This document shows, in pieces, positions 55,286 through 63,270 of a stretch of DNA of 64,000 bases. The stretch is taken from the NCBI RefSeq assembly GCF_001570425.1, contig NZ_BCSX01000054.1, forward strand, positions 62,001 through 126,000, given 5' to 3'. Under the pieces are notes generated by a model. That model was not told where the DNA came from. It saw only the letters and a list, made by a program, of their open reading frames with translations, and did no database searches. The position numbers and the translations under genes were made by a program. Every line of letters starts with the position of its first letter. The first letter of the stretch is position 1. The stretch comes from Mycolicibacterium brisbanense. GTDB lineage: Bacteria > Actinomycetota > Actinomycetes > Mycobacteriales > Mycobacteriaceae.

Positions 55286-57141
55286 GCCGCCGCGGTCGAC
55301 GCGCAGCGCTACCCACCCAAGGACTGACATCCCATGGACTGCAGCCAGACCGACTGACGGTGAGGTGCTTTGACCATGATGGTGCCACCGTTCAGGATTT
55401 CGATTTCTCCCGGATGCCTGTGGCCCTCGATCTGCAAAAGGGATTGGCGATGACGTTTGCGAAACGGACAGCTCCTGGTGGCGCGGTGACCAGGATGGAA
55501 GGTTTCAGGTACTCTTTCCGCGCCGTTCGACTCTTCGCTGATTACCTCAGCGGACTGGCGGCCCCGCCCACAACGATGGCAGAGCTCGTCGATGACCACA
55601 TTGACGGTTTCCGCGATCATCGCCGCGCCACAACAACGTCGGCACATCGCGAAGTGTCTGAGCTAAAAGTAGTGCTCCGCAATAGCAATGAACTAACTGC
55701 CATGATGGTGGCCAAAGTTTGCCAAATCACTCTGAGAAAATCGAACGCGAGTAAGAAGGCAAGTTACAGTCGCGACGAGTTCACTCAGATCGCTCGCGTT
55801 GCGCGATCAGATCTGCGCGCCGCGGCGACCAGAATCCGCAAGAACCGCGAGCTGTTGCGGCAGTACCGCGCAGGAAAGATGGCTGGCCGTGACCGGCGTT
55901 TGGAACTGCTGGAGTTCGTCGAAGAGCACACCGACGTACCCCGCTATACGCGCCCAGCTCACAAAGGGACGTACGCACCCAAGACTTGGGTACGGGACTC
56001 GGGGTTCGGCTCGGTCGCCGAGGTAGTGGGTTGGCTGCATCTGACGTGTACCGAACTCGCTGCTGCGGCAATTCTTATGGGGATCATGACCGGTCAGAAT
56101 CGCAGTGTCATCCTCAACCTCACAACAGCGCATCACCGAACCGACGGACACGTCGATGGGCGGAAGTCCATCGCGATCCTCGATACTTACAAGCCCCGGC
56201 GAGGAGCCCGGGCCTACATGAATCTGGCCTTGGCCGAGATCCCGGACTGGATCACGCTTCCCTCGACGTCGTCATCTCCGACAGCCCGCGACGAATTGCA
56301 CACACCGTTCGGTCTATATGCGCTGTTGCTTGACTTGACGTCTCACTCGCGTCAAATAACTGATACGGACCGCCTTCTGGTTGGCTACCACGCAAATGGG
56401 ACTACCCGCGGCATTCGGGCGCTTGCCAGCAACGAGCCCTTCCGTATGTGGTCGGCGCGTCACAAGATCCAGCCTGATGCCTCGGCGGCCAACGCCCGCG
56501 GATACCTGTCGGTGACGTTGGACCTGATACGGCTCACTTATGTCTCATTGCACCAGAAACCCGTTGCTCACACCGAAACCACCCTGGTCAAGGACTATCT
56601 CAGCAGGGACCGCGGCAACCTCGGCCAGTATCGACAAGTCGTCGCGGCCGCACTGGCTGAAGAAGTCGACAAAGCGCGCAGTCGCAGCGTCATGGAGACC
56701 CTCAGTCGCGACGAGATCGCTCAATCCGACGCTTGCGCGCTCGCCGCAAAGCACGGTATTGAGCCGACCGTCGTCAAGCGCATGCTTGCGGGTGAACTGG
56801 ACACAGTGATGAACTCCTGTATCGACAATGACAACAGCCCATTTGGGGCTCCGGGGCAACCATGCCGCGCGTCGTTCATGAAATGCCTGGAATGCCCGTG
56901 CGCGAGAGCGTTGCCCCACCATCTACCCGTGCAAGCTCTCGTCTTTGAGCGCCTTCAAGCCCGCAAGGCAGACATGACTCCACTGGCTTGGGCGCAACGA
57001 TTCGCACGTGCTCACACCCAACTCGCCGACCTGCTCAGCCGGCATGACGCCGCTGCTGTCGCGCAGGCGCGCGCGGACGCGACTCCGCAGCAACACGCGA
57101 TGGTGGACCGATTCATCAATCGGGAAATGGACATTCGGTGA
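55282..57141 (+). CDS. Tyrosine-recombinase-like protein 2 with Cys-rich tail
   Basis: 619 aa from GTG 55282. A SAM-like core-binding segment near 60-110 (VTRMEGFRYSFRAVRLFADYL) is followed by a recombinase-type middle: IMTGQNRSVILNLTTAHHR supplies the first Arg and LDLIRLTYVSLHQKPVAHTETTLVKDYLSRD the Arg-His...Tyr part in a less canonical form. The C-terminus has clustered cysteines (SCIDNDNSP, QPCRAS, MKCLECPCARALPHH), probably a zinc site, and ends in helices. The catalytic set looks degenerate in my reading. Coupled to both neighbours by GTGA overlaps. Confidence 0.7.
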   Translation: MSRRGRRAALPTQGLTSHGLQPDRLTVRCFDHDGATVQDFDFSRMPVALDLQKGLAMTFAKRTAPGGAVTRMEGFRYSFRAVRLFADYLSGLAAPPTTMAELVDDHIDGFRDHRRATTTSAHREVSELKVVLRNSNELTAMMVAKVCQITLRKSNASKKASYSRDEFTQIARVARSDLRAAATRIRKNRELLRQYRAGKMAGRDRRLELLEFVEEHTDVPRYTRPAHKGTYAPKTWVRDSGFGSVAEVVGWLHLTCTELAAAAILMGIMTGQNRSVILNLTTAHHRTDGHVDGRKSIAILDTYKPRRGARAYMNLALAEIPDWITLPSTSSSPTARDELHTPFGLYALLLDLTSHSRQITDTDRLLVGYHANGTTRGIRALASNEPFRMWSARHKIQPDASAANARGYLSVTLDLIRLTYVSLHQKPVAHTETTLVKDYLSRDRGNLGQYRQVVAAALAEEVDKARSRSVMETLSRDEIAQSDACALAAKHGIEPTVVKRMLAGELDTVMNSCIDNDNSPFGAPGQPCRASFMKCLECPCARALPHHLPVQALVFERLQARKADMTPLAWAQRFARAHTQLADLLSRHDAAAVAQARADATPQQHAMVDRFINREMDIR

Positions 57142-59276
57142 CCGCGCCCTGGCGTTCGGTCGAATGGGCAAGCCCGATTCCCGACGACGTCCAGTGGCCC
57201 GACGATCAAACGTTGGTCCTGACCAACCGCGAACTCGTCCCTGGGACGGACGTCGCTGCGCTGAGTCGCTTCGGTGACGACCACTGGAGCTTGACCGCTG
57301 CAGTCTTCGAAGAGCACGTTTACACGCTCACACTGAACTTCAGCTCAATACCTGAGCGGCTACGCCTCGCCTCCAAACACTATTTCTGGCAGTTGATCAA
57401 CCACTCCACGCCCACCCCGTTTCACGAGAAGGCGGCGAGCAAGGCAGCGATCGCTACCGTGGTCAGTGCCTGGGCCAGCTTCAAGGCCTTCATGACGTGG
57501 TTGAACCAGCAACACATCTGGGCTTTCGGTGAGGTTGATGACAACGTCCTCGACCGCTACCTGGCATACCTCGTGGACGTGGAAGCCACACTCGACACCA
57601 AGCATCGGCGGGCCCTTGAGATACGGCGGCTATGGAGTTACCGATTGATCCTGCCCGAATCAATGAGGCTTCCCCTCGCGCCGCCGTGGAACGGCGATCC
57701 ACTGCACGAAATCTTGGGAAAGTCGCAGTCGCGCAGGGAAAACCGGACACCGCGCATCGCAGAAGTCACCATGCAGCCGCTGCTGCACTGGGCACTGCGA
57801 TTCGTCGAGGATTTCTCCGTCGACATCATCGCAGCGCATGACGAACACCTGCGTCTCAAAAGACTCTCCCCACAAGCGCGCCGCGCCGACAACGGCGGCC
57901 GCCTCGGGCGCACCCCGAGCCATGACCTGGAAGACAAGGTGCAGGCCTATGTGGCACGACTGCATGAAACCGGCGGGGCCCTACCCGGCAAGGTCGACGC
58001 CACGGGCAGGGTGCAGCTCGACATGCAGCATCTCGAGAGGCAGCTGGAGATGGTGTTCAACCAGAAAACACTGCGCTACCCCGCGGGCCAGTTGATTGCG
58101 CGATCAGGCCTACCGATTGCTGACGCACCCTATCTGGACACCCCGATCACCGCCCGCCTCGACGGACGTCCTTGGCGGCACCGTCCCATCGCCTACGAGG
58201 AGGCGCGGACATTGGCCAACCATCTCAGCGCTGCCGCGATGATCGTCATCGCTTACCTCTCAGGTGCGCGAGCCGGCGAAGTCCTCAATCTGCGGCGGGG
58301 ATGCATCGAACGCGACGAAGCAGCCGACATGTGGCTGATGTCGGGACTGGTGTTCAAGAACGTCGTCGACGACGACGGAAACAAACTCCCCGAGGGACAA
58401 CAACGCCGCGATCCGTGGGTGGTGGTCAAGCCGGTCGCCGACGCGGTCGCTGTTATGGAGCGCCTCCACGCCCACCCCCTGCTGTTCCCGTCCAGAATCC
58501 AGCCCTACAAGGAAGCAACAAACTTCGCCCGCATCGGTCAGGCTCGGACCAGCACGCGAGCCGTCGGCACCATTTCCGACTTCATCGACTGGGTCAACGA
58601 CTACTGCACGCAGAACGACCGCCCGGGCATCCCTCTTGACCCTCAGCAGATCACGCTCTCACGGTTTCGGCGAACACTGGCCTGGTTCATTCGGCGTCGG
58701 CCCCGCGGCCTGGTCGCCGGAGCAATGCAGTACGGGCACGTGCACACACGACTGATCCAGGGATACGCCGGTGACTACAGCTCGGGCTTTCCCGACGAGT
58801 ACGCCTACGAAGACTTCCTCGCGCGTCTGGAAGAGATGGCCATCGACCAACAAGCACTCGAAGACGGCGAACGCGTCTCTGGGCCCGCTGCAGACGAATA
58901 CCGCCAGCGAGTCCGTGCCGCCGAACGCACCTTCGCCGGTCATGTACTCACCAGCCCCCGACAAGCGCGCGATCTGCTCGGCAACACGCTGCTGCAGATC
59001 TATCACGGCGACGGAATGACGTGCGTGTTCAAGGCGCAGGAGGCTGCGTGTCAGCTGCGCGGGAGCATGGACGATCCGATGCTCACCCCCGACATCGACG
59101 ACTGCCGTCCCACATGCCGTTGCATCGCACACACCGACCGTGACATCGAAGCCATCCAACAACACCGCAACCAGCTCCACGAGATCGTCAGCGATCCGCT
59201 GGCCCCTCCGATAAGACACCAACGAGAGCAACGCGAACTGCAACGTCTCGACAAAATCCTGGAGCGACACCAATGA
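57138..59276 (+). CDS. Tyrosine recombinase 3 of the element, Cys-rich C-terminus
   Basis: 712 aa from GTG 57138. Core-binding region with TVVSAWASFKAFMTWLNQQHI (~105-125). Catalytic domain: Arg in IAYLSGARAGEVLNLRRG (~385), the box-II-like LSRFRRTLAWFIRRR (~510) and YGHVHTRLIQGYAGDY with His and Tyr (~540). A C-terminal cysteine cluster (MTCVFKAQEAACQLRG, DDCRPTCRCIAH) parallels that of recombinase 2 and TnpB-like proteins. The helical tail ends DKILERHQ. The stop overlaps the next ATG. Confidence 0.8.
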   Translation: MTAPWRSVEWASPIPDDVQWPDDQTLVLTNRELVPGTDVAALSRFGDDHWSLTAAVFEEHVYTLTLNFSSIPERLRLASKHYFWQLINHSTPTPFHEKAASKAAIATVVSAWASFKAFMTWLNQQHIWAFGEVDDNVLDRYLAYLVDVEATLDTKHRRALEIRRLWSYRLILPESMRLPLAPPWNGDPLHEILGKSQSRRENRTPRIAEVTMQPLLHWALRFVEDFSVDIIAAHDEHLRLKRLSPQARRADNGGRLGRTPSHDLEDKVQAYVARLHETGGALPGKVDATGRVQLDMQHLERQLEMVFNQKTLRYPAGQLIARSGLPIADAPYLDTPITARLDGRPWRHRPIAYEEARTLANHLSAAAMIVIAYLSGARAGEVLNLRRGCIERDEAADMWLMSGLVFKNVVDDDGNKLPEGQQRRDPWVVVKPVADAVAVMERLHAHPLLFPSRIQPYKEATNFARIGQARTSTRAVGTISDFIDWVNDYCTQNDRPGIPLDPQQITLSRFRRTLAWFIRRRPRGLVAGAMQYGHVHTRLIQGYAGDYSSGFPDEYAYEDFLARLEEMAIDQQALEDGERVSGPAADEYRQRVRAAERTFAGHVLTSPRQARDLLGNTLLQIYHGDGMTCVFKAQEAACQLRGSMDDPMLTPDIDDCRPTCRCIAHTDRDIEAIQQHRNQLHEIVSDPLAPPIRHQREQRELQRLDKILERHQ

Positions 59277-59728
59277 CAACCGATGCCGCCCACAACGACC
59301 CTATCCGCGACCAGATCCTCGCCGCGATGGACCGGCTGCTCGCCGGTCAGCCGCTACGGTCCACCGGCCGACTGTCGGTGTCACAGCTCGCCGTGGAAGC
59401 CGACCTCCCGCGCTGGCATCTCACCCACCAACATGTCGACCTCAAAGAGCTCTTCCAGGCCAAGGTGCGCAACGCCGACGGTGCCCCGGCCGCATTCGCG
59501 CGCCGCCTCAGCGAGTATCAAAAGCTCAAGGAAGACCACGCCAAACTCCTCGCACACTGTGCAGAGCTAGAGCAGAGACTGCAGCTGTACGCCACAGTGA
59601 TCAATGTTCTGACGCTCGAACGAGAAAGTGCTCAAAGCCAAAAGCCCGTCACCAACATCTCGACGCGCAGGCGACCCCGCTCGCAAGCTACATCCCGCCA
59701 CCGCGGAAACGATGACGGCACCAGATAA
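59273..59728 (+). CDS. Small helical accessory protein of the recombinase module (DUF6262/TnpC-like)
   Basis: 151 aa from ATG 59273, overlapping the third recombinase gene. An N-terminal helix-turn-helix-like part (LSVSQLAVEADLPRWHLTHQHVDLKELF) is followed by a coiled coil (~75-115, EYQKLKEDHAKLLAHCAELEQRLQLYATV) and a basic tail (TRRRPRSQATSRHRG). The size, position and HTH-plus-coiled-coil layout match the third gene of Tn554-type transposons, which assists orientation and frequency of transposition. It may bind element ends. A hairpin follows at 59740-59763. Confidence 0.7.
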   Translation: MTTDAAHNDPIRDQILAAMDRLLAGQPLRSTGRLSVSQLAVEADLPRWHLTHQHVDLKELFQAKVRNADGAPAAFARRLSEYQKLKEDHAKLLAHCAELEQRLQLYATVINVLTLERESAQSQKPVTNISTRRRPRSQATSRHRGNDDGTR

Positions 59729-59739
59729 CCGCCGTGCTG

Positions 59740-59763
59740 GGCGCAGTCGGATGTGTCTGCGCC
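59740..59763. terminator. Hairpin between recombinase module and nuclease gene
   Basis: GGCGCAG (59740-59746) and CTGCGCC (59757-59763) form a perfect 7-bp stem with a 10-nt loop, between two genes that face each other. Probably a bidirectional stop. Confidence 0.45.
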
Positions 59764-59774
59764 AGGATCGTGCC

Positions 59775-60929
59775 CTAGGCGTGAGGCCACCCTGCCGACA
59801 ATCCGAAAACTGTTGATGCCGGGATAGTCTCGTGCGCGGTCACGACCACTTCACCGGTGTCGGGGTCAGCAGCGTGCGCCTCGAACGGGAGATCATCTTG
59901 TAGGGGGCGCTGTGCCCATGGGTTGCGCCACAGCCTCGGCAGCCCAGCCGCAACGCGTGAATGACTGACGCTTTCACCGAACAACACGGCCGAGACGACA
60001 CTTCCGCGCGGCGGCGGCCCGGGGTGCCAATAGCCGTCTGTACCTTGAACCAGCTGGGTGGTGTCCCTGCCCGATTGCACGACGGCGGACCCAAACAGGG
60101 CACGGTTGACTTCGTTGAGCCGGGCGAACATCGACCAGTTGAGAATCGCGACGATCAGCGGCGCATCGACCGCCCGGCACTGTTTAGCCTTGCCCTTCAA
60201 GATGTCTCGAATCTCGCCAACGCTTTGCACCGCAAAGGCGCCATTCGCCGGGCCGAAGCCGATGCGGCCAACGTCATTGCCCCGCCTGTCGGGGTGCACG
60301 GGTATAGCAGTGAGCCTTACCCGCGAATCAGCGAAGTCGAAGTTCTTTGATGGGTAGTGTGATTCGCCTGCCCGGCTGGCCGCCGACACGGAGTCATAGT
60401 CCAGCGTTGCCAGCCAACCCTCGATGTGGCGTGTGACCTGGCTCTGTTTCGGCCGCAGTTTCCCGAAGTGCTCGAACCGAACCCCGACGACGAAGTCAGG
60501 GTTCTTGGCGGCGTCGATGCAGTCCTTGACCCAGGATTCGCTGTCTGTTGACTGCCGGCTCCCGTCCTCAAACAGCACCACACATTCGATGTACACCCGG
60601 GAACCGTCCTTGGTGAGCAGCAGGTCGGGGTGGCGGGTGGTGCCGGGAATCTCGGGGTGAACCGTCGGCGCATATCCGAGCCGGCGAAACAACGTGTAGA
60701 TGTACAGCTCCCACCAGGCCGGAGCGTGCTGCCGGATGCTGACATCACGAAATCTGGCGCGCAGATCTCCGTCGGGGTCGGGGTAGTCGGCATACCACTG
60801 TTCGATCACGTCACGTACCTGCGCCCACATCGGGTCACTGGCCCGGTTCAGGAACGCGAAATGAGGTTCGGTGTAGAGCGCGGGACCGTCGTGATGCGGA
60901 CCGTCATCAAAAAGGGGCTCGGGAGCCAT
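59775..60929 (-). CDS. Putative PD-(D/E)xK-like nuclease, unknown role
   Basis: 384 aa. Residues ~70-130 look like a restriction-endonuclease-like core: WWELYIYTLFRRLGYAPTVHPE, then TRHPDLLLTKDGSRVYIECVVLFEDG, where the Asp of HPD and the Glu of IEC would be metal ligands. The lysine of the classical motif is not in the expected place. The rest (RRGNDVGRIGFGPANGAF, LIVAILNWSMFARLNEVNRALFGSAVV) resembles a known but unnamed bacterial family with an N-terminal nuclease-like fold. Preceded by a tiny zinc-ribbon gene 5 nt upstream. Cargo of the element; a defence function is possible but not shown. Confidence 0.55.
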   Translation of the reverse strand: MAPEPLFDDGPHHDGPALYTEPHFAFLNRASDPMWAQVRDVIEQWYADYPDPDGDLRARFRDVSIRQHAPAWWELYIYTLFRRLGYAPTVHPEIPGTTRHPDLLLTKDGSRVYIECVVLFEDGSRQSTDSESWVKDCIDAAKNPDFVVGVRFEHFGKLRPKQSQVTRHIEGWLATLDYDSVSAASRAGESHYPSKNFDFADSRVRLTAIPVHPDRRGNDVGRIGFGPANGAFAVQSVGEIRDILKGKAKQCRAVDAPLIVAILNWSMFARLNEVNRALFGSAVVQSGRDTTQLVQGTDGYWHPGPPPRGSVVSAVLFGESVSHSRVAAGLPRLWRNPWAQRPLQDDLPFEAHAADPDTGEVVVTAHETIPASTVFGLSAGWPHA

Positions 60930-60934
60930 CGCCG

Positions 60935-61108
60935 TCAGCGCCGAGGAAGCCAGCCGTGTTGGAGGCCGCAGCGTGCACAGTCGACCTCAACGATCCACGT
61001 CGACGGCTCATCGCCGCCATGAGACCAGATCGGATTGGCTGTGGCCACGCGGGCCGACTGGTTGCACTCACTGCACATCGCCTGCGCTGGAGGTGTCGCC
61101 ATAGCCAT
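60935..61108 (-). CDS. 57-aa zinc-ribbon protein upstream of the nuclease
   Basis: ATG 61108 (or ATG 61102) to TGA 60935-60937. It has two CxxC knuckles, MCSECNQSARV at ~12-15 and DCARCGLQHGW at ~44-47, separated by about 28 residues, the spacing of a four-cysteine zinc ribbon. It ends 5 nt before the nuclease ATG on the same strand, so both are probably made from one mRNA. It could be a nucleic-acid-binding or protein-binding partner of the nuclease. No family name recognised. Confidence 0.6.
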   Translation of the reverse strand: MAMATPPAQAMCSECNQSARVATANPIWSHGGDEPSTWIVEVDCARCGLQHGWLPRR

Positions 61109-61227
61109 CTACGGTAACCACGGCCACCGACTAACGCCGCTATGGAACCGCAGCCCTCAAGGCACCCGGCCGGGCCGTGCCCTCGAAGTTGGGCGACTGT
61201 TCACTTGCCAGACGGTATCGATAACTG

Positions 61228-61237
61228 TCAATATTGA
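61228..61237 (+). promoter_or_regulatory. ArsR operator
   Basis: TCAATATTGA is a perfect 10-bp palindrome ending 3 nt before the arsR ATG, in an AT-rich patch unlike its surroundings. ArsR/SmtB repressors bind such dyads over their own promoters, so autoregulation and arsenite induction of the operon are expected. The remainder of 61109-61240 holds no other gene. Confidence 0.6.
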
Positions 61238-61240
61238 TGT

Positions 61241-61615
61241 ATGTCGAATCAGTTTGATCAGTCGTCCGAGGTGCTGTGTTGCCCTCCCGGGGCGCTGCTG
61301 CGTGAACCGATCTCTGCGGTTGCCGCCGCGGACATGGCGGTCAAGCTCAAGGCGCTGGCCGACCCGGTCCGGCTGCAGCTGTTCTCGGCGATCGCCAGCC
61401 GCGCCGGCGGTGAGGCCTGCGTCTGCGACATCTCGGCCGGAGTCGAGGTCTCCCAACCCACGGTGAGCCATCACCTCAAAGTGCTACGCGACGCGGGTCT
61501 GCTGACCTCCGAGCGCCGCGCGTCCTGGGTGTACTACACAGTGGTGCCCGAAGCGTTGGCCAGCCTGTCGGTGCTGCTCGGCGCCACCGTCGAGACGGTG
61601 GGGGTGCTGGCATGA
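61241..61615 (+). CDS. arsR: Arsenite-responsive repressor ArsR
   Basis: 124 aa winged helix. ADPVRLQLFSAIAS starts the DNA-binding domain, and VSQPTVSHHLKVLRDAGLLTSERR is the recognition region. Candidate As(III) ligands are Cys13-Cys14 (VLCCPPG) with Cys60 or Cys62 (EACVCDIS). This layout recalls the Corynebacterium glutamicum ArsR type, which uses an N-terminal Cys pair plus one later Cys, rather than the E. coli CVCDL pair alone. The stop overlaps the ACR3 gene start (ATGA). Confidence 0.92.
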   Translation: MSNQFDQSSEVLCCPPGALLREPISAVAAADMAVKLKALADPVRLQLFSAIASRAGGEACVCDISAGVEVSQPTVSHHLKVLRDAGLLTSERRASWVYYTVVPEALASLSVLLGATVETVGVLA

Positions 61616-62727
61616 CCGAGACCACCACTTCGTCGTCGGCAACACCGGTTGTCGGCAAGCTGTCCACCCTCGACCGGTTCCTGCCGTTGTGGATCGGTGC
61701 CGCCATGGTCGCCGGCCTGCTGCTGGGGCGCTGGATCCCGGGGTTGAACACCGCGCTGGAAAAAGTCCAGATCGACGGGATTTCACTGCCGATTGCGCTG
61801 GGCCTGCTGATCATGATGTATCCGGTGCTGGCCAAGGTGCGCTATGACCGCCTCGACACCGTCACCGGCGACCGCAAACTGCTGCTGTCCTCGCTGCTGT
61901 TGAACTGGGTGTTCGGCCCGGCCTTGATGTTCGCGTTGGCCTGGCTGATGCTGCCTGACCTGCCCGAGTACCGCACCGGGTTGATCATCGTCGGGCTCGC
62001 GCGGTGTATCGCCATGGTCATCATCTGGAACGACCTGGCCTGCGGTGACCGTGAGGCCGCCGCGGTGCTGGTCGCGCTGAACTCGGTGTTCCAGGTCGTC
62101 ATGTTCGCGGTGCTGGGCTGGTTCTACCTGTCGGTGCTGCCGGGCTGGCTCGGCCTGGAACAAACCACCATCGACACCTCGCCATGGCAGATCGCGAAAT
62201 CGGTGCTGATCTTCCTGGGCATCCCACTGGTGGCCGGGTATCTCTCGCGTCGCCTCGGGGAGAAAGCCAAGGGCCGTGACTGGTACGAGTCGAAGTTCCT
62301 GCCACGGATCGGGCCGTGGGCGCTCTACGGCCTGTTGTTCACCATCGTGATCCTGTTCGCGCTGCAAGGGGAGCAGATCACCAACCGGCCGTGGGACGTC
62401 GCCCGCATCGCGCTGCCCCTGCTGGCGTACTTCGCGATCATGTGGGGTGGGGGCTACCTGCTCGGCTCGGTGCTCGGATTGGGTTATGAGCGCACCACCA
62501 CGCTGGCGTTCACCGCTGCCGGCAACAACTTTGAGCTCGCCATCGCTGTGGCCATCGCGACCTACGGCGCCACCTCCGGCCAAGCCCTGGCTGGCGTGGT
62601 CGGCCCGCTCATCGAGGTGCCCGTCCTGGTTGCCCTGGTCTATGTCTCGCTGGCGTTGCGCGGTCGATTCGGCGGCGGCAGTGGCACTGCCGCGGGCCCG
62701 GCACCGATCACCGCCCAGGAGCGCTGA
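61612..62727 (+). CDS. acr3: Arsenite efflux permease, ACR3 family
   Basis: 371 aa with ten hydrophobic helices. Conserved ACR3 features: GLLIMMYPVLAKVRYD, the functional Cys in VGLARCIAMVIIWNDLACGD (~128), AAGNNFELAIAVAIATYG, and the late Glu in VGPLIEVPVLVALVYVSL. It expels arsenite driven by the proton-motive force. Coupled to arsR upstream, and arsC starts 3 nt after its stop. Confidence 0.95.
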   Translation: MTETTTSSSATPVVGKLSTLDRFLPLWIGAAMVAGLLLGRWIPGLNTALEKVQIDGISLPIALGLLIMMYPVLAKVRYDRLDTVTGDRKLLLSSLLLNWVFGPALMFALAWLMLPDLPEYRTGLIIVGLARCIAMVIIWNDLACGDREAAAVLVALNSVFQVVMFAVLGWFYLSVLPGWLGLEQTTIDTSPWQIAKSVLIFLGIPLVAGYLSRRLGEKAKGRDWYESKFLPRIGPWALYGLLFTIVILFALQGEQITNRPWDVARIALPLLAYFAIMWGGGYLLGSVLGLGYERTTTLAFTAAGNNFELAIAVAIATYGATSGQALAGVVGPLIEVPVLVALVYVSLALRGRFGGGSGTAAGPAPITAQER

Positions 62728-62730
62728 CCC

Positions 62731-63159
62731 ATGAGCGAAACGGTCAAGCCGGCAGTGCTGTTCGTGTGCGTCAAGAACGGCGGCAAGTCACAAATGGCGG
62801 CCGGATTGATGCGCCAGGTCGCAGGCGAGGATGTCGACGTGTATTCGGCCGGCACCAAGCCCGGCGACACCATCAACGCGTTGTCAGCCGAAGCGCTCGG
62901 CGAGGTCGGTGTCGACATCACTGGCGAGACACCCAAACTGATCGATCCCGACCTCGTCAAAACCGTCGATCTCGTGGTCACTTTGGGGCGCGAAGCCAAA
63001 GTCGATCCGGTGCCGGGAACGCGTTTCGAGAACTGGGACACCGACGAACCTTCCGAACGCGGCATCGAGGGCATCGAGCGGATGCGGTTGGTCCGCGACG
63101 ATATCGCCTCGCGGGTAACCGATCTCGTGTCTCGGTTGAAGAGCCCGAGCTTGCTCTAG
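62731..63159 (+). CDS. arsC: Arsenate reductase, low-molecular-weight phosphatase fold
   Basis: 142 aa. The phosphatase-type loop is FVCVKNGGKSQMAAGLMR: the catalytic Cys at residue 11 is followed by CX5K instead of the classical CX5R. The later TDEPSERGIEGIERMRLVRDDI supplies the acid region. Only one Cys is seen, so the enzyme cannot use an internal disulfide relay; it fits the actinobacterial mycothiol-dependent type working with mycoredoxin. It reduces arsenate to arsenite for ACR3. A gap of 111 bp with GCGGCCGCGGCCGC (63175-63188) separates it from the next gene. Confidence 0.88.
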   Translation: MSETVKPAVLFVCVKNGGKSQMAAGLMRQVAGEDVDVYSAGTKPGDTINALSAEALGEVGVDITGETPKLIDPDLVKTVDLVVTLGREAKVDPVPGTRFENWDTDEPSERGIEGIERMRLVRDDIASRVTDLVSRLKSPSLL

Positions 63160-63270
63160 AAGCGCACGTGCAGCGCGGCCGCGGCCGCCCAGCTACACCG
63201 CACCCAACGGCGGGTGTCGTCTGCAGTACTCGTCCACCGAGCACATCCCGTCCCCCAGGAGCGATGAGCC

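Noticed and set aside
62758..62795. arsC CX5K instead of CX5R as a sign of an inactive enzyme
   Set aside because: From memory, VKNGGKSQ-type loops occur in actinobacterial mycothiol-dependent arsenate reductases, so the change is probably normal for this branch.
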